NCBI RefSeq assembly: GCF_024758505.1
Contig: NZ_CP077970.1
Coordinates: forward strand, 9,193,501 to 9,257,500
Length of the DNA stretch: 64,000 nt
Origin: Bradyrhizobium arachidis
GTDB taxonomy: Bacteria; Pseudomonadota; Alphaproteobacteria; Rhizobiales; Xanthobacteraceae
Reading direction: 5' to 3'
Part shown: one piece after another, positions 7,405 to 15,829 of the stretch
Position numbering within the stretch: the stretch's first letter is position 1
Layout: the number at the start of each line of letters is the position of its first letter
Program-made: the position numbers and the translations under genes
The notes under the pieces: model-generated
What the model was told of the DNA's origin: nothing
What the model saw: only the letters and a program-made list of their open reading frames with translations
Database searches by the model: none

Positions 7405-9519
7405 CTACTTCCGCCCCACCACCAGAGCATCCACGATCGTCACGCCCTGCCCCTCACCGTGCACCAGCACCGGGTTGAGCTCGATCTCCGCGATCTCCTT
7501 TGCGTGCCGTGCTGCAAGCACGGAAAGATCTGCGATCAACTGCGCCAACGCCGCAACGTCCGCCTTTGCCGCCCCGCGAAAACCATTGAGCAGCGGCGCG
7601 GCCTTCAGTCCCGCCAGCATCGCGCCGGCTTCGTCCGCGCTCACCGGCGCCGGGCGGTAGACGACGTCGCGGAACAGTTCTGTGGTGATGCCGCCGAGCC
7701 CAACCATCACCATCGGACCGAATGTCTGATCCGTCATCGTGCCGACGATGATTTCGACACCCTTCTTCGCCATCGGCGCGAGCAGCACGCCCTGCAGAGC
7801 GGCATCCGGCCGATGCTTGCGCGCATTGTTGAGGAGCGCCTCGAACGCAAGAAACACTTCGCCCTTGGTCGTGACGTTGACGCGCACGCCGCCGACCTCA
7901 CTCTTGTGTGCGATGTCCGGCGACTGGATCTTCATCGCCAGCGGGAAGCCGACACGGCCGATCGCTGCATCGAGGCCGCTCTTCTCCGCCACCAACACCT
8001 CGTCCGGCAACACAACGCCGGCGGTGCGGAGCAATGCCTTGCTGTCGGCCTCGGAGAGAATCGGCGATCTCAGATGTGCCGAGAGATCGCGCGCCGGCAG
8101 CCGCGTATCATCGACCGCCCTCGGCAGCTCGAACTTCGCGTAGTCGACGAGCTGACGCATGGCGACGCCGACATGAGTGAGGCCGGAGAGCACGACGACG
8201 CCCGACCTGGCGAGCTCGCGGCGCGCAAAGTCCGATGGCAGCGTGTAGGAATAGAACACCACGGGCTTGCGCCGTGCTGACAGCACCGGCTTCAGCTCAG
8301 CCTCCTTGAAGGGCATCCGCACCTCGCTCGACAGCGACAGCACGACCAGGACCGCGTCGACCTCGTCCGAGGCCGTGAGCAGATCGACGCTCTTCTGAAG
8401 CCCACCCGAGGTCACGCCTTGCGCGGTGACGTCGATCGGGTTGCGCGCGGAACCATAGGATGGCATCAACGTCTTGATCCCGGCCTGGATCGGCTCGGAC
8501 AGTTCAGGCACTTGCAGGCCGCGCAACGCCACCGCATCCGCGCCCCAGATGCCGGCACCGCCGGACACCGTGACGACGGCGACGCGGTCACCCCTCGGCA
8601 GCGGATTGCTCGCAAGCACTGCGGTGATCGTCAACGCCTCATCGAGATCGTTGGAGACGATAAAACCGTATTTTGCGAACACCGCATCATAGGCCGCCGA
8701 CCAGCCGGCCATGCTCGCGGTGTGTGAGGCGGCCGCACGCTCGCCCGCATCGGAGCGGCCGACTTTTGTGACGATGACGGGCTTCTTCAGCTCGGCGGCA
8801 CGGCGCGCGGCGGCGAGAAATTTTTCGACGTCGCGGATGCCCTCGATGAATAGCATGATCACGTCGGTCGAGGCGTCCTGCACCATGTAGTCCAGGAACT
8901 CACCGGCGCCGAGATCGGATTCATTGCCGGCACTGACGACGTAGCTCACGGCGACGCCGAGCGCCTTGGCGCGGTGATAATAGGCAAAGCCGATGCCGCC
9001 GCTCTGCGCGACGATGCCGATCCGCCGCGCGGTCGCGACCAGCGGCACAACGCCCGGCTTGACGTCGACCGCCGGACTGAATGTTGCCGCCACCCGCTGC
9101 ACCTGGCTGAAAAAACCTTCGGCGTTGGGGCCGGAGATCCGCATCCCCGTACGCTCGGCGAGATCGGCAATCGCATCCTGCATCGCCGCGCTGTCGCCGC
9201 CCTCTTCGGCAAAGCCCGAGGAGATGATGACGGCGTTCCTGACGCCGGCCGCGGCGCATTGCTCGAGCGCGCTGAGCACCGCGCGCGCCGGGATGATGAT
9301 GACGGCGAGATCGATCGGCGCGCCGATCTCTGCGACCGACTTGTAGCAACTGAGACCGTCGATATCGGGATAGTTCGGGTTCACCGGATAGATGTGCCCG
9401 GGATACTCGTTCTTCCGCAGCATCGACAGCAACCGCCCCGGAATCTTCTCGTGATCGCGCGAAGCGCCGATCAGCGCGATGCTTGCGGGCGCGAAGAAGC
9501 TGTCGAGCGGATGCGGCAT
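7405..9519 (-). CDS. Acyl-CoA synthetase (NDP-forming) / acetate-CoA ligase family protein
   Basis: A 704-residue fused alpha-beta acyl-CoA synthetase. Order of domains: CoA-binding Rossmann domain (PASIALIGASRDHEKIPGRL), two succinyl-CoA-ligase-like flavodoxin domains (AQSGGIGFAYYHRAKALGVA; SHTASMAGWSAAYDAVFAKY), then an ATP-grasp domain from about residue 480 (GFPLAMKIQSPDIAHKSEVG, MVMVGLGGITTELFRDVV, IAEIELNPVLV). Such enzymes interconvert an acyl-CoA and the free acid with ATP or GTP. It ends a minus-strand series that includes a VOC protein, a hydratase and a solute-binding protein. Substrate unknown. Confidence 0.87.
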   Translation of the reverse strand: MPHPLDSFFAPASIALIGASRDHEKIPGRLLSMLRKNEYPGHIYPVNPNYPDIDGLSCYKSVAEIGAPIDLAVIIIPARAVLSALEQCAAAGVRNAVIISSGFAEEGGDSAAMQDAIADLAERTGMRISGPNAEGFFSQVQRVAATFSPAVDVKPGVVPLVATARRIGIVAQSGGIGFAYYHRAKALGVAVSYVVSAGNESDLGAGEFLDYMVQDASTDVIMLFIEGIRDVEKFLAAARRAAELKKPVIVTKVGRSDAGERAAASHTASMAGWSAAYDAVFAKYGFIVSNDLDEALTITAVLASNPLPRGDRVAVVTVSGGAGIWGADAVALRGLQVPELSEPIQAGIKTLMPSYGSARNPIDVTAQGVTSGGLQKSVDLLTASDEVDAVLVVLSLSSEVRMPFKEAELKPVLSARRKPVVFYSYTLPSDFARRELARSGVVVLSGLTHVGVAMRQLVDYAKFELPRAVDDTRLPARDLSAHLRSPILSEADSKALLRTAGVVLPDEVLVAEKSGLDAAIGRVGFPLAMKIQSPDIAHKSEVGGVRVNVTTKGEVFLAFEALLNNARKHRPDAALQGVLLAPMAKKGVEIIVGTMTDQTFGPMVMVGLGGITTELFRDVVYRPAPVSADEAGAMLAGLKAAPLLNGFRGAAKADVAALAQLIADLSVLAARHAKEIAEIELNPVLVHGEGQGVTIVDALVVGRK

Positions 9520-9576
9520 GCCGGACGTTTCCTACTTATCTTTCTTCAGCCGTTCCGCGCCTAGTCTGTCTACCCC

Positions 9577-9717
9577 GTCATCCTGAGGTGCGAGGCCAGC
9601 GGTGCATAGCACCGCTGGAAGAGCCTCGAAGGATGAAAGGGCCAAGATGCCGCAGCCCGGCCGTCGCCCTTCGAGGCCTCCGCTACACTGCGGCACCTCA
9701 GGGTGACGGATTACGGT
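9577..9717. repeat. Dispersed palindromic repeat, 'GTCATCCTGAGGTGCGAG' class
   Basis: Outer arms GTCATCCTGAGGTG and CACCTCAGGGTGAC, inner arms GAGCCTCGAAGG and CCTTCGAGGCCTC. The same design recurs at 35687-35818 and 36197-36333. It fills the gap between the VOC gene and the acyl-CoA synthetase gene. Confidence 0.8.
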
Positions 9718-9724
9718 TGAGGGA

Positions 9725-10489
9725 TCAACTGATTCGGAACGTCACCCCACCCAGTAGAAACTCATTCCCCGCCACCGCATGCCCCTTCGCCTTCGCGGCG
9801 TGGAGCACGCGTGCCGCATCGGCCACGCGAAACTCCAGCCCGCTCATGATCTCGCTTGTGCCTTTGACGAAGCGGAAGGTGGCGTTCGGCAGCGTCAGCT
9901 CCGCGCCGTCGCCTGCCTTCGTTGCGGCAATGCCGACGATCTTGCCCCAGTGCTCGGCCAGCCCTTGCGGATCCGGGCTCCGCATCTCGACCGCCGTCAG
10001 CGCCTGCGTCGTGTCCTTGGTGATGAACTTTTGCCAGTCCGGCCCCGCGGGCGGATAGGTCCCCAAAATGTCGTCGCTGCCGTCGGTGTGGTTGAATTCG
10101 ATGAAGGCGGCGCGGCAGTCGCGCGGATGAAGCTGCACGCCGTGATAGGGCGCGTGATCGATCACATTCGCGGTGCGCACGCCCAGCGCATTGGCGTTGC
10201 GGCCGCGCTCGTCGGGATCGTCGCAGCAGAAGATCGCCATGTAGCCGCCGCGGCCGCCGGTCTTCTCGATGAAACGGCCGGCCGTGGTGCCGCCCTTGAA
10301 GGGCGCGACCACCTCCAGCAGGATCGTGTCGACCGGCAGCAGCGCATTCTCCAGGCCGTATTTTGCGACATTACCGTCGCGGTAACAGACGGCGAGCCCC
10401 ATGATCTCGGCGATATCAGAGATCACGGGCTCGAGATGGGGCGCAACCAGGCAGATCTGCCGCAAGCGCATATAGGGAGTCATCGTCAT
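9725..10489 (-). CDS. VOC (glyoxalase-like) family protein, 254 aa
   Basis: Two VOC modules are suggested: an N-terminal one (MRLRQICLVAPHLEPVISDI, then GVQLHPRDCRAAFIEFNHTD) and a weaker C-terminal one (ALTAVEMRSPDPQGLAEHWG, then FRFVKGTSEIMSG). Its ATG overlaps the stop of the upstream hydratase by four bases (ATGA), so the two are translationally coupled. Family members include dioxygenases, epimerases and isomerases; nothing in the sequence decides which. Confidence 0.75.
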   Translation of the reverse strand: MTMTPYMRLRQICLVAPHLEPVISDIAEIMGLAVCYRDGNVAKYGLENALLPVDTILLEVVAPFKGGTTAGRFIEKTGGRGGYMAIFCCDDPDERGRNANALGVRTANVIDHAPYHGVQLHPRDCRAAFIEFNHTDGSDDILGTYPPAGPDWQKFITKDTTQALTAVEMRSPDPQGLAEHWGKIVGIAATKAGDGAELTLPNATFRFVKGTSEIMSGLEFRVADAARVLHAAKAKGHAVAGNEFLLGGVTFRIS

Positions 10490-11277
10490 TCGCCCTTGAA
10501 GGCGGGCTTGCGCTTCTCGACAAACGCCTTCGCGGCTTCCTTGTGGTCCGCGGTGTCGCCGCAGCGGGTGTGATGGATCGCCTCGCCGTCAAAACAATCT
10601 TCGAGCGCGAGATGCTCGGCATTGTTGATGTTGCGCTTGATGAAGCCGAGCGCGATCGACGGGCCCTGCGCCAGCGACATCGCAACCTCGTGCGCGGCGG
10701 CATCGATCTCTGCGTCGGGCACGACTTTGGTCACCATGCCGATGGCGTGCGCTTCCTTCGCCGTCAGCACCGGCGACATCAGATAGAGCTCGCGCGCCCG
10801 CGCGCTGCCGAGAAGCTGGGTGAGGAAATAAGTGCCGCCATAATCGCCGGAGAAGCCGACCTTGGCGAAGGCCGTGGTGATCTTGCAGGACTCGCTGGCA
10901 ATGCGGAGATCGCAGGACAGCGCCATCGAGAGGCCGGCACCGGCCGCCGCGCCGTCGAGCTGCGCCACCACGGGTTTTGGCATCTGGTGCAGGATGCGCG
11001 ACACCTCCATGCCGCGGCGCAAATTCGCGAGCTTTTGCTCGAACGGCAGCGGCGCGCGGCCCTCAGCCATCGACTTGACGTCGCCGCCGACGCAGAAGGA
11101 GCCGCCCGCGCCCTTGAACAGCACCGCGCGGACGTCGGCGTCGTCAGCCGCGCGCCGCGCCGCCTCGACCAGCCCGCGCACCATGTCCGGGTTCAGCGCA
11201 TTTTTGCGCTCGGGCCGATTCATGGTGATGGTGAGCAGCCCGCCTTCGAGCTTTTGCAGGACCATTTCGTTGTTCAT
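10486..11277 (-). CDS. Enoyl-CoA hydratase/isomerase family protein
   Basis: Crotonase-fold protein of 263 residues starting at MNNEMVLQKLEGG. An open extension upstream is the translation of a dispersed repeat and is excluded. It has FKGAGGSFCVGGDVKSMAEG and VAQLDGAAAGAGLSMALSCD, which form the CoA pocket and oxyanion hole, and ITTAFAKVGFSGDYGGTYFL at the place of the catalytic acids. The end (AKAFVEKRKPAFKGE) is typical of family members that act on short or aromatic-derived acyl-CoAs. Coupled by ATGA to the VOC gene. Confidence 0.87.
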   Translation of the reverse strand: MNNEMVLQKLEGGLLTITMNRPERKNALNPDMVRGLVEAARRAADDADVRAVLFKGAGGSFCVGGDVKSMAEGRAPLPFEQKLANLRRGMEVSRILHQMPKPVVAQLDGAAAGAGLSMALSCDLRIASESCKITTAFAKVGFSGDYGGTYFLTQLLGSARARELYLMSPVLTAKEAHAIGMVTKVVPDAEIDAAAHEVAMSLAQGPSIALGFIKRNINNAEHLALEDCFDGEAIHHTRCGDTADHKEAAKAFVEKRKPAFKGE

Positions 11278-11307
11278 GGAACGCCTTCCTTGTTGTTGCT
11301 TTACTCT

Positions 11308-11420
11308 GTCATTCCGGGGCGCGCCTCTTGGCGCGAACCCGGAATCCAGAGGTTGTGGATCGAGATCCCACAATGCGCAATTGCGCATTGGGGTTCTCGC
11401 TACGCGAGCCCCGGGATGAC
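11308..11420. repeat. Dispersed palindromic repeat, 'GTCATTCCGGGGCGCG' class
   Basis: Outer arms GTCATTCCGGGG and CCCGGGATGAC; inner arms TTGGCGCGAACCC and GGGTTCTCGCTACGCGAG, with a small inner palindrome CAATGCGCAATTGCGCATTG. Sits between the solute-binding-protein gene and the hydratase gene. Other copies: 42794, 53017, 57453, 63257. Confidence 0.8.
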
Positions 11421-11433
11421 GCTTCGCTTCGCG

Positions 11434-12639
11434 TCATTTCTTCACAAGCGGGCAACGCGACTGCTCCAGCGACTGGAACGCCTCGTTGCCGGACACGGTC
11501 GCCAGCAGCTTGTAGTCGTCCCAGCGGCCCTTGGACTCCGACGGCTTCTTCACCTCGAACAGATACATGTCGTGCACCATGCGGCCATCCTCGCGGATCC
11601 TGCCGCCCTTGGCGAAGAAGTCGTTGATCGGCGTCTCCTTCATCACCTTCATCACGGCGGCGGAATCGGTCGTGCCGGCCGCCTTCACAGCCTTCAGATA
11701 GTGCGTGACGGAGGAGTAGACGCCGGCCTGCGCCGAGGTCGGCGGCCGCTTCACACGCTCCTGGAAGCGCTTTGCGAAGGCGCGCGTATCGTCGTTGAGG
11801 TCCCAGTAGAAGGCCTCCGCGAGCAGCAACCCTTGCGCGGTCTCGAGCCCGATCGAATCGATGTCGGTGACGAAGGCGAGCAGCGGCGAGATTTTCTGGC
11901 CGCCCTTCATGATGCCGAACTCGGCCGACTGCTTGATGGCGTTGACGGTGTCGCCGCCGGCATTCGCGAGCCCGATCACCTTAGCCTTGGAGGCCTGGGC
12001 CTGGAGCAGGAAGGAGGAGAAGTCCGACGAGTTGAGGGGATGGCGGACGTTGCCGAGCACCTTGCCGCCGGTCTTGGTCACAACATTGCTGGTGTCCTTC
12101 TCCAGATCCTGGCCGAAGGCGTAGTCGGCGGTGAGGAAGAACCAGGTGTCGAGGCCGGATTTCACGGCCGCAAGCCCCGTCACATTGGCCTGCGCAAACG
12201 TGTCGAACACATAGTGCACGGTGTAAGGGCCGCAGGCCTCGTTGGTGAGGCGGATCGAGCCGGGGCCGTTCAAGATGACGATCTTGTTGCGCGCCTTGGC
12301 GATCTCGCCGGCGGCAAGTGCGGTCGCGGAAGCGGCGACGTCGAACAGCATCTCGACGCCCTGATTGTCGAGCATGTCGCGGGCGATGTTGGCGGCGAGG
12401 TCCGCCTTGTTGAGATGGTCGGCCGCGATGATCTGGATCTTGCGTCCCAGCACCTCGCCGCCGAAATCTTCCGCCGCCATTTTTGCTGCGGTCTCGCTGC
12501 CCGGGCCGGTGATGTCGGCGTAGAGGCTCGACATGTCCAAGATGCCGCCGAGCTTCAGCGGCGGCTTGTCCTGCGCCTGCGCGGCGCTCGCACCGAGCGC
12601 AAATACTGCGGCGACCATGCCGGACAAAATTCTCTTCAT
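11434..12639 (-). CDS. ABC transporter substrate-binding protein (branched-chain amino acid type)
   Basis: A 401-residue type-1 periplasmic binding protein. The signal peptide is MKRILSGMVAAVFALGASAAQA and the start has GGGAGG upstream. The body shows the LivK/Peripla_BP_6 pattern (PPLKLGGILDMSSLYADITG; SATALAAGEIAKARNKIVIL; FFLTADYAFGQDLEKD). In Bradyrhizobium such proteins commonly bind aromatic or other organic acids. No permease or ATPase gene is nearby, so it either uses a transporter encoded elsewhere or is part of a split locus. It heads a minus-strand series with acyl-CoA enzymes, which hints that its ligand feeds that pathway (inference). Confidence 0.88.
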   Translation of the reverse strand: MKRILSGMVAAVFALGASAAQAQDKPPLKLGGILDMSSLYADITGPGSETAAKMAAEDFGGEVLGRKIQIIAADHLNKADLAANIARDMLDNQGVEMLFDVAASATALAAGEIAKARNKIVILNGPGSIRLTNEACGPYTVHYVFDTFAQANVTGLAAVKSGLDTWFFLTADYAFGQDLEKDTSNVVTKTGGKVLGNVRHPLNSSDFSSFLLQAQASKAKVIGLANAGGDTVNAIKQSAEFGIMKGGQKISPLLAFVTDIDSIGLETAQGLLLAEAFYWDLNDDTRAFAKRFQERVKRPPTSAQAGVYSSVTHYLKAVKAAGTTDSAAVMKVMKETPINDFFAKGGRIREDGRMVHDMYLFEVKKPSESKGRWDDYKLLATVSGNEAFQSLEQSRCPLVKK

Positions 12640-12820
12640 GGAAGACCTCCCTTATCGTGCCGTGCTCTGGTGGCGGCTTGGTTATTGCTCTTGGTAATTA
12701 GCCTGCGATCATGCCGCATGCGCGAGAGCGCAGCAAGCGCGAGCGCGGGAAACGATCGTGGGATCGGCGTGCGATTTCCGCAAAGCGGAATGATGCGACG
12801 CGCCGAACTATCTCCACGCC

Positions 12821-12898
12821 GTCATTGCGAGCGCAGCGAAGCAATCCAGAATCTTTCCGCAGAGACAGTCTGGATTGCTTCGCTGCGCTCGCAATGAC
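12821..12898. repeat. Dispersed palindromic repeat, 'GTCATTGCGAGCGCAGCG' class
   Basis: Nearly perfect 78-bp hairpin: GTCATTGCGAGCGCAGCGAA at left is mirrored by TTCGCTGCGCTCGCAATGAC at right, with GCAATCCAGA / TCTGGATTGC inside. Only one copy of this class is in the window. It lies between two minus-strand genes. Confidence 0.8.
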
Positions 12899-12915
12899 GG
12901 TGTGTGGGGCCGCAG

Positions 12916-13335
12916 CTACGCCAGCAGCCCCTTGCCCGGCACGTGATTGAGCTCGAGCCGGATGCCGTCGGGGTCTTCGAACAGCAGCGAGTAATAGCCC
13001 GGCGCCCATTTGTCCTCGCGCGGCGCGCGAATGACCTTGGCGCCGAGCGTTGTCACGAAGCGATGCAGTTCGTCGACATCGGCGCGCTCGCGTGCGCGGA
13101 AGCAGAGGTGATGCAACCCGACGCGCTTTTGCTCGAACGCAGCACCCGCATGCTCCGGCGCCGGCGCCGAGATGCCGACCGCAGTACGGCCGCCGACACA
13201 GTAATACGTCGTCTCGGTGTCGATGACCGGCGTCAGCCCGAGGAAGGGCAGCAGCTTGCGGTAGAAGTCGCGCGAGCGCTCGAAATTGGACGCGGTCAGG
13301 AAAATATGCGCGATGCCGTTGATCTCCATCCCCAT
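12916..13335 (-). CDS. VOC family protein (139 aa)
   Basis: Single VOC module of normal length: MEINGIAHIFLTASNFERS, RDFYRKLLPFLGLTP, then VGLHHLCFRARERADVDELH and the C-terminal YSLLFEDPDGIRLELNHVPG with the Glu typical of the metal site. Probably a lyase, dioxygenase or resistance-type protein; the family is too broad to choose. The gene stands alone, divergent from the nuclease-like gene at 13424. Confidence 0.8.
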   Translation of the reverse strand: MGMEINGIAHIFLTASNFERSRDFYRKLLPFLGLTPVIDTETTYYCVGGRTAVGISAPAPEHAGAAFEQKRVGLHHLCFRARERADVDELHRFVTTLGAKVIRAPREDKWAPGYYSLLFEDPDGIRLELNHVPGKGLLA

Positions 13336-13423
13336 CTCGATCCCCTTGCCCGATCCCCTTGCCCTTTGCTCGTGAACCCGGTTTCTTCTTGGGGTTGACC
13401 ATAGCGCAACTTTTGCCGGGAAC

Positions 13424-14179
13424 GTGAAACAGCCGATTACCCTCCTCGTCGCAGCATCGCTCCACCTCGCTTGTCACGGCGCGGCGCGCGCGGCTGCGTG
13501 CCAGTTCGAGCCGCAGGGCGAAGGCCGCGTCGCTGCCGTCGTCGATGCGCGAACCCTGCGTCTCGACGACGGGCGCGAGGTCCGGTTGACGGGAATCGAG
13601 CCGGTGACGAGCACGAAGCAGGCGCTCGCCACAGCGCTGGTCGGCCGCGACGTAATCTTGCGCGCCGCCGACGACACGCCGGACCGCTACGGCCGGCAGC
13701 CGGCGCTCGTCTTCGCCGCCGGCAGCGACGCGCCGGTGCAAAGCCTGCTGCTTGCCCAGGGCGATGCGCTGGTCTCGGCCGAAATTGCCGACAAGGACTG
13801 CGCCGCCGCACTGTTCGCCGCCGAGGCCGAGGCCCGGCGCATAAAAAAGGGAAATTGGGCTGACCCATCGGCCATAAAAAACGCGGAAAGTCAGGACGAT
13901 ATTTTGGCCGGGATCGGGCGCTTTGTGGTGGTTGAGGGAAAAGTCCTGTCCGTCCGGCAGGCCGGGGCAACGACCTATCTCAACTTCTCCCGAAACTGGA
14001 CACGGGGCTTCGCTGTGACTATTTCAAGGCGCATGGTTGCGGCGTTCGAGGGCGCCGGGATCAGCCTTAAGTCACTGGAGAATCGACGGATTCGAGTGCG
14101 AGGTTGGGTCGAAGGGAATACCGGATCGCGGATCGACGTGCTCCGGGTGGGACAAGTTGAGTTACTGGGCGCGAATTAG
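13424..14179 (+). CDS. Thermonuclease-like (SNase fold) exported protein with altered active site
   Basis: A 251-residue protein with an N-terminal signal segment (KQPITLLVAASLHLACHGAA), an SNase-like domain (GRVAAVVDARTLRLDDGREV, RLTGIEPVTSTKQAL, DRYGRQPALVFAAG) and a C-terminal domain of about 90 residues (GRFVVVEGKVLSVRQAGATT, then VTISRRMVAAFEGAG). In true thermonucleases the loop reads close to GIDTPE with a catalytic Glu; here it reads GIEPVTS. The arginines in RLTGI and RYGR are kept. It may be a binding rather than a catalytic protein. GTG start at 13424. Confidence 0.75.
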   Translation: MKQPITLLVAASLHLACHGAARAAACQFEPQGEGRVAAVVDARTLRLDDGREVRLTGIEPVTSTKQALATALVGRDVILRAADDTPDRYGRQPALVFAAGSDAPVQSLLLAQGDALVSAEIADKDCAAALFAAEAEARRIKKGNWADPSAIKNAESQDDILAGIGRFVVVEGKVLSVRQAGATTYLNFSRNWTRGFAVTISRRMVAAFEGAGISLKSLENRRIRVRGWVEGNTGSRIDVLRVGQVELLGAN

Positions 14180-14219
14180 CCGGCAGAAGAGCCAAGGCTA
14201 GACACGACGAGTAAGCGAC

Positions 14220-15713
14220 GTGAATGGGGAACTAGGACGGCAGACGGGTCAGGCCCGCAGCCTTCGGGCTGCGCCGGCCGTGCTTTGCCTGTTGCTGGGC
14301 ACCACGCTCGCCGGCTGCGGCGACATGGGCCGGTTCCAGACCTCGGCGCCCGCGGTCATCATGCCGAAGCCGAAGCCGGCGGTGGCGCAGACGCCGGCCA
14401 CCGAACGCGAGCACGAGCGGATTCTCGCCAATTATGGCGGCGCCTATGACGACCCCCGCCTCGAGGCGCTGGTCTCGAAGACCGTCGAGCGGCTGGTCGC
14501 GGCGTCAGATCGTCCGGACCAGGGCTACAAGGTCACCATCCTCAATTCCGGCGCGGTGAACGCCTTCGCATTGCCGAACGGCCAGCTCTACGTGACGCGT
14601 GGACTGCTGGCGCTTGCCAGCGACACCTCCGAATTGTCCTCCGTGCTCAGCCACGAGATGGCGCATGTGCTCTCCAAGCACGCCGCCGAGCGCGAGGGGC
14701 AGGCGAAGCAAACGGCCATCGCCACCCGCGTTCTCACCGACATGGGCGGCAACGATCCCGAACTCACCGCGCTTGCGCTCGCCAAGACCAAACTGACCAT
14801 GGCGAGCTTCTCGCGCAAGCAGGAGTTCGAGGCCGACGGCATCGGCGTCGGCATTGCCGCGCGCGCGCATTTCGACCCCTACGGCGCGGCGCGTTTCCTC
14901 TCGGCGATGGAACGCAACGCTGCGCTCAAGGCCGGCAAGAGCTCGCTCGATCCCCGCGCACAGGACTTCACCTCCTCGCACCCGGCGACACCCGAGCGCG
15001 TGCAGAACGCGCAGTCGATCGCGCGGCAATATGCGGCGCCCGAAGGCGCCGAGCGCGACCGCGAGAGCTATCTCTCGGCGGTCGACAACATCGTCTATGG
15101 CGAGGACCCCAGCGAAGGCTTTGTCCGCGGCCGCAGATTCCTGCATCCAAAACTCGGCTTCACCTTCCAGGCCCCGGACAACTTCACGCTCGACAACACC
15201 GCGCAGGCGGTGATCGGCGTGCGCGAGGGCGGCTCGCAGGCGATGCGCTTCGACGTGGTGCGCGTGCCGGCGGAGCAGTCGCTCGGCGACTACCTCAATT
15301 CCGGCTGGATGGAAGGCGTCGACAAGGCCTCGACCGAGGACATCACCATCAACGGTTTTCCGACGGCCTCGGTCACGGCCAAGGGCGACCAGTGGCAGTT
15401 CAAGGTCTACGCGCTGCGCTTCGGCAGCGACGTCTACCGCTTCATCTTCGCGAGCCGCCAGAAATCAACCGAGAGCGAGCGCAACGCCCGCGAGACGGTC
15501 GCCTCATTCCGCCGCCTGACGCTCGAAGAGATCCAGGCCGCACGCCCGTTGCGCATCAAGGTGATCACCGTGCAACCTGGCGACACCGTCGAATCGCTCG
15601 CCCACCGCATGGCCGGCGTCGATCATCCGGCCGAACGCTTTCGTGTGCTGAACGGCCTCGATGCCAAGGGCCAGGTAAAGGTCCGCGACCGCGTGAAGAT
15701 CGTGGTCGACTGA
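14220..15713 (+). CDS. M48 family metalloprotease, lipoprotein with C-terminal LysM
   Basis: Zinc protease of the BepA/LoiP type. The signal peptide ends in a lipobox (TTLAGC, Cys about residue 33), so the protein is a lipid-anchored periplasmic protein. The zinc motif HEMAH lies at about 145-149, with the third ligand in QEFEADGIGVG. The last 50 residues (VITVQPGDTVESLAHRMAG and KVRDRVKIVVD) form a LysM-like domain that could hold it at peptidoglycan. Length 497. Relatives clear misassembled outer-membrane proteins. GTG start; it follows the nuclease-like gene by 40 bases and may be co-transcribed. Confidence 0.88.
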   Translation: MNGELGRQTGQARSLRAAPAVLCLLLGTTLAGCGDMGRFQTSAPAVIMPKPKPAVAQTPATEREHERILANYGGAYDDPRLEALVSKTVERLVAASDRPDQGYKVTILNSGAVNAFALPNGQLYVTRGLLALASDTSELSSVLSHEMAHVLSKHAAEREGQAKQTAIATRVLTDMGGNDPELTALALAKTKLTMASFSRKQEFEADGIGVGIAARAHFDPYGAARFLSAMERNAALKAGKSSLDPRAQDFTSSHPATPERVQNAQSIARQYAAPEGAERDRESYLSAVDNIVYGEDPSEGFVRGRRFLHPKLGFTFQAPDNFTLDNTAQAVIGVREGGSQAMRFDVVRVPAEQSLGDYLNSGWMEGVDKASTEDITINGFPTASVTAKGDQWQFKVYALRFGSDVYRFIFASRQKSTESERNARETVASFRRLTLEEIQAARPLRIKVITVQPGDTVESLAHRMAGVDHPAERFRVLNGLDAKGQVKVRDRVKIVVD

Positions 15714-15719
15714 CGCTCT

Positions 15720-15810
15720 CGTAGGGTGGGCAAAGCGAAGCGTGCCCACCACTTTACTTCACAACCCGGACAGATGGTGGGCACGGCGCAAGTGCGCCTT
15801 TGCCCACCCG
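15720..15810. repeat. Dispersed palindromic repeat, 'GTAGGGTGGGCAAAGCG' class
   Basis: Two nested hairpins: GTGGGCAAAGCGAAGCGTGCCCACCA and ATGGTGGGCACGGCGCAAG with GCCTTTGCCCACC. Located between convergent genes ending at 15713 and 15830, where it can act as a bidirectional terminator. It is a relative of the GTGGGTTACGCC class (24261, 28463, 30044, 56277). Confidence 0.75.
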
Positions 15811-15829
15811 ACCAGAGCGGAGTGCGTTG

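Noticed and set aside
11278..11388. N-terminal extension of the hydratase gene at 10486
   Set aside because: The extra 37 residues are the repeat at 11308-11420 in translation; the usual crotonase N-terminus begins at 11277.
10543..12897. Open frame of 784 codons on the plus strand over the hydratase and binding-protein genes
   Set aside because: Antisense shadow of two recognised proteins; runs through a dispersed repeat and shows no domain.
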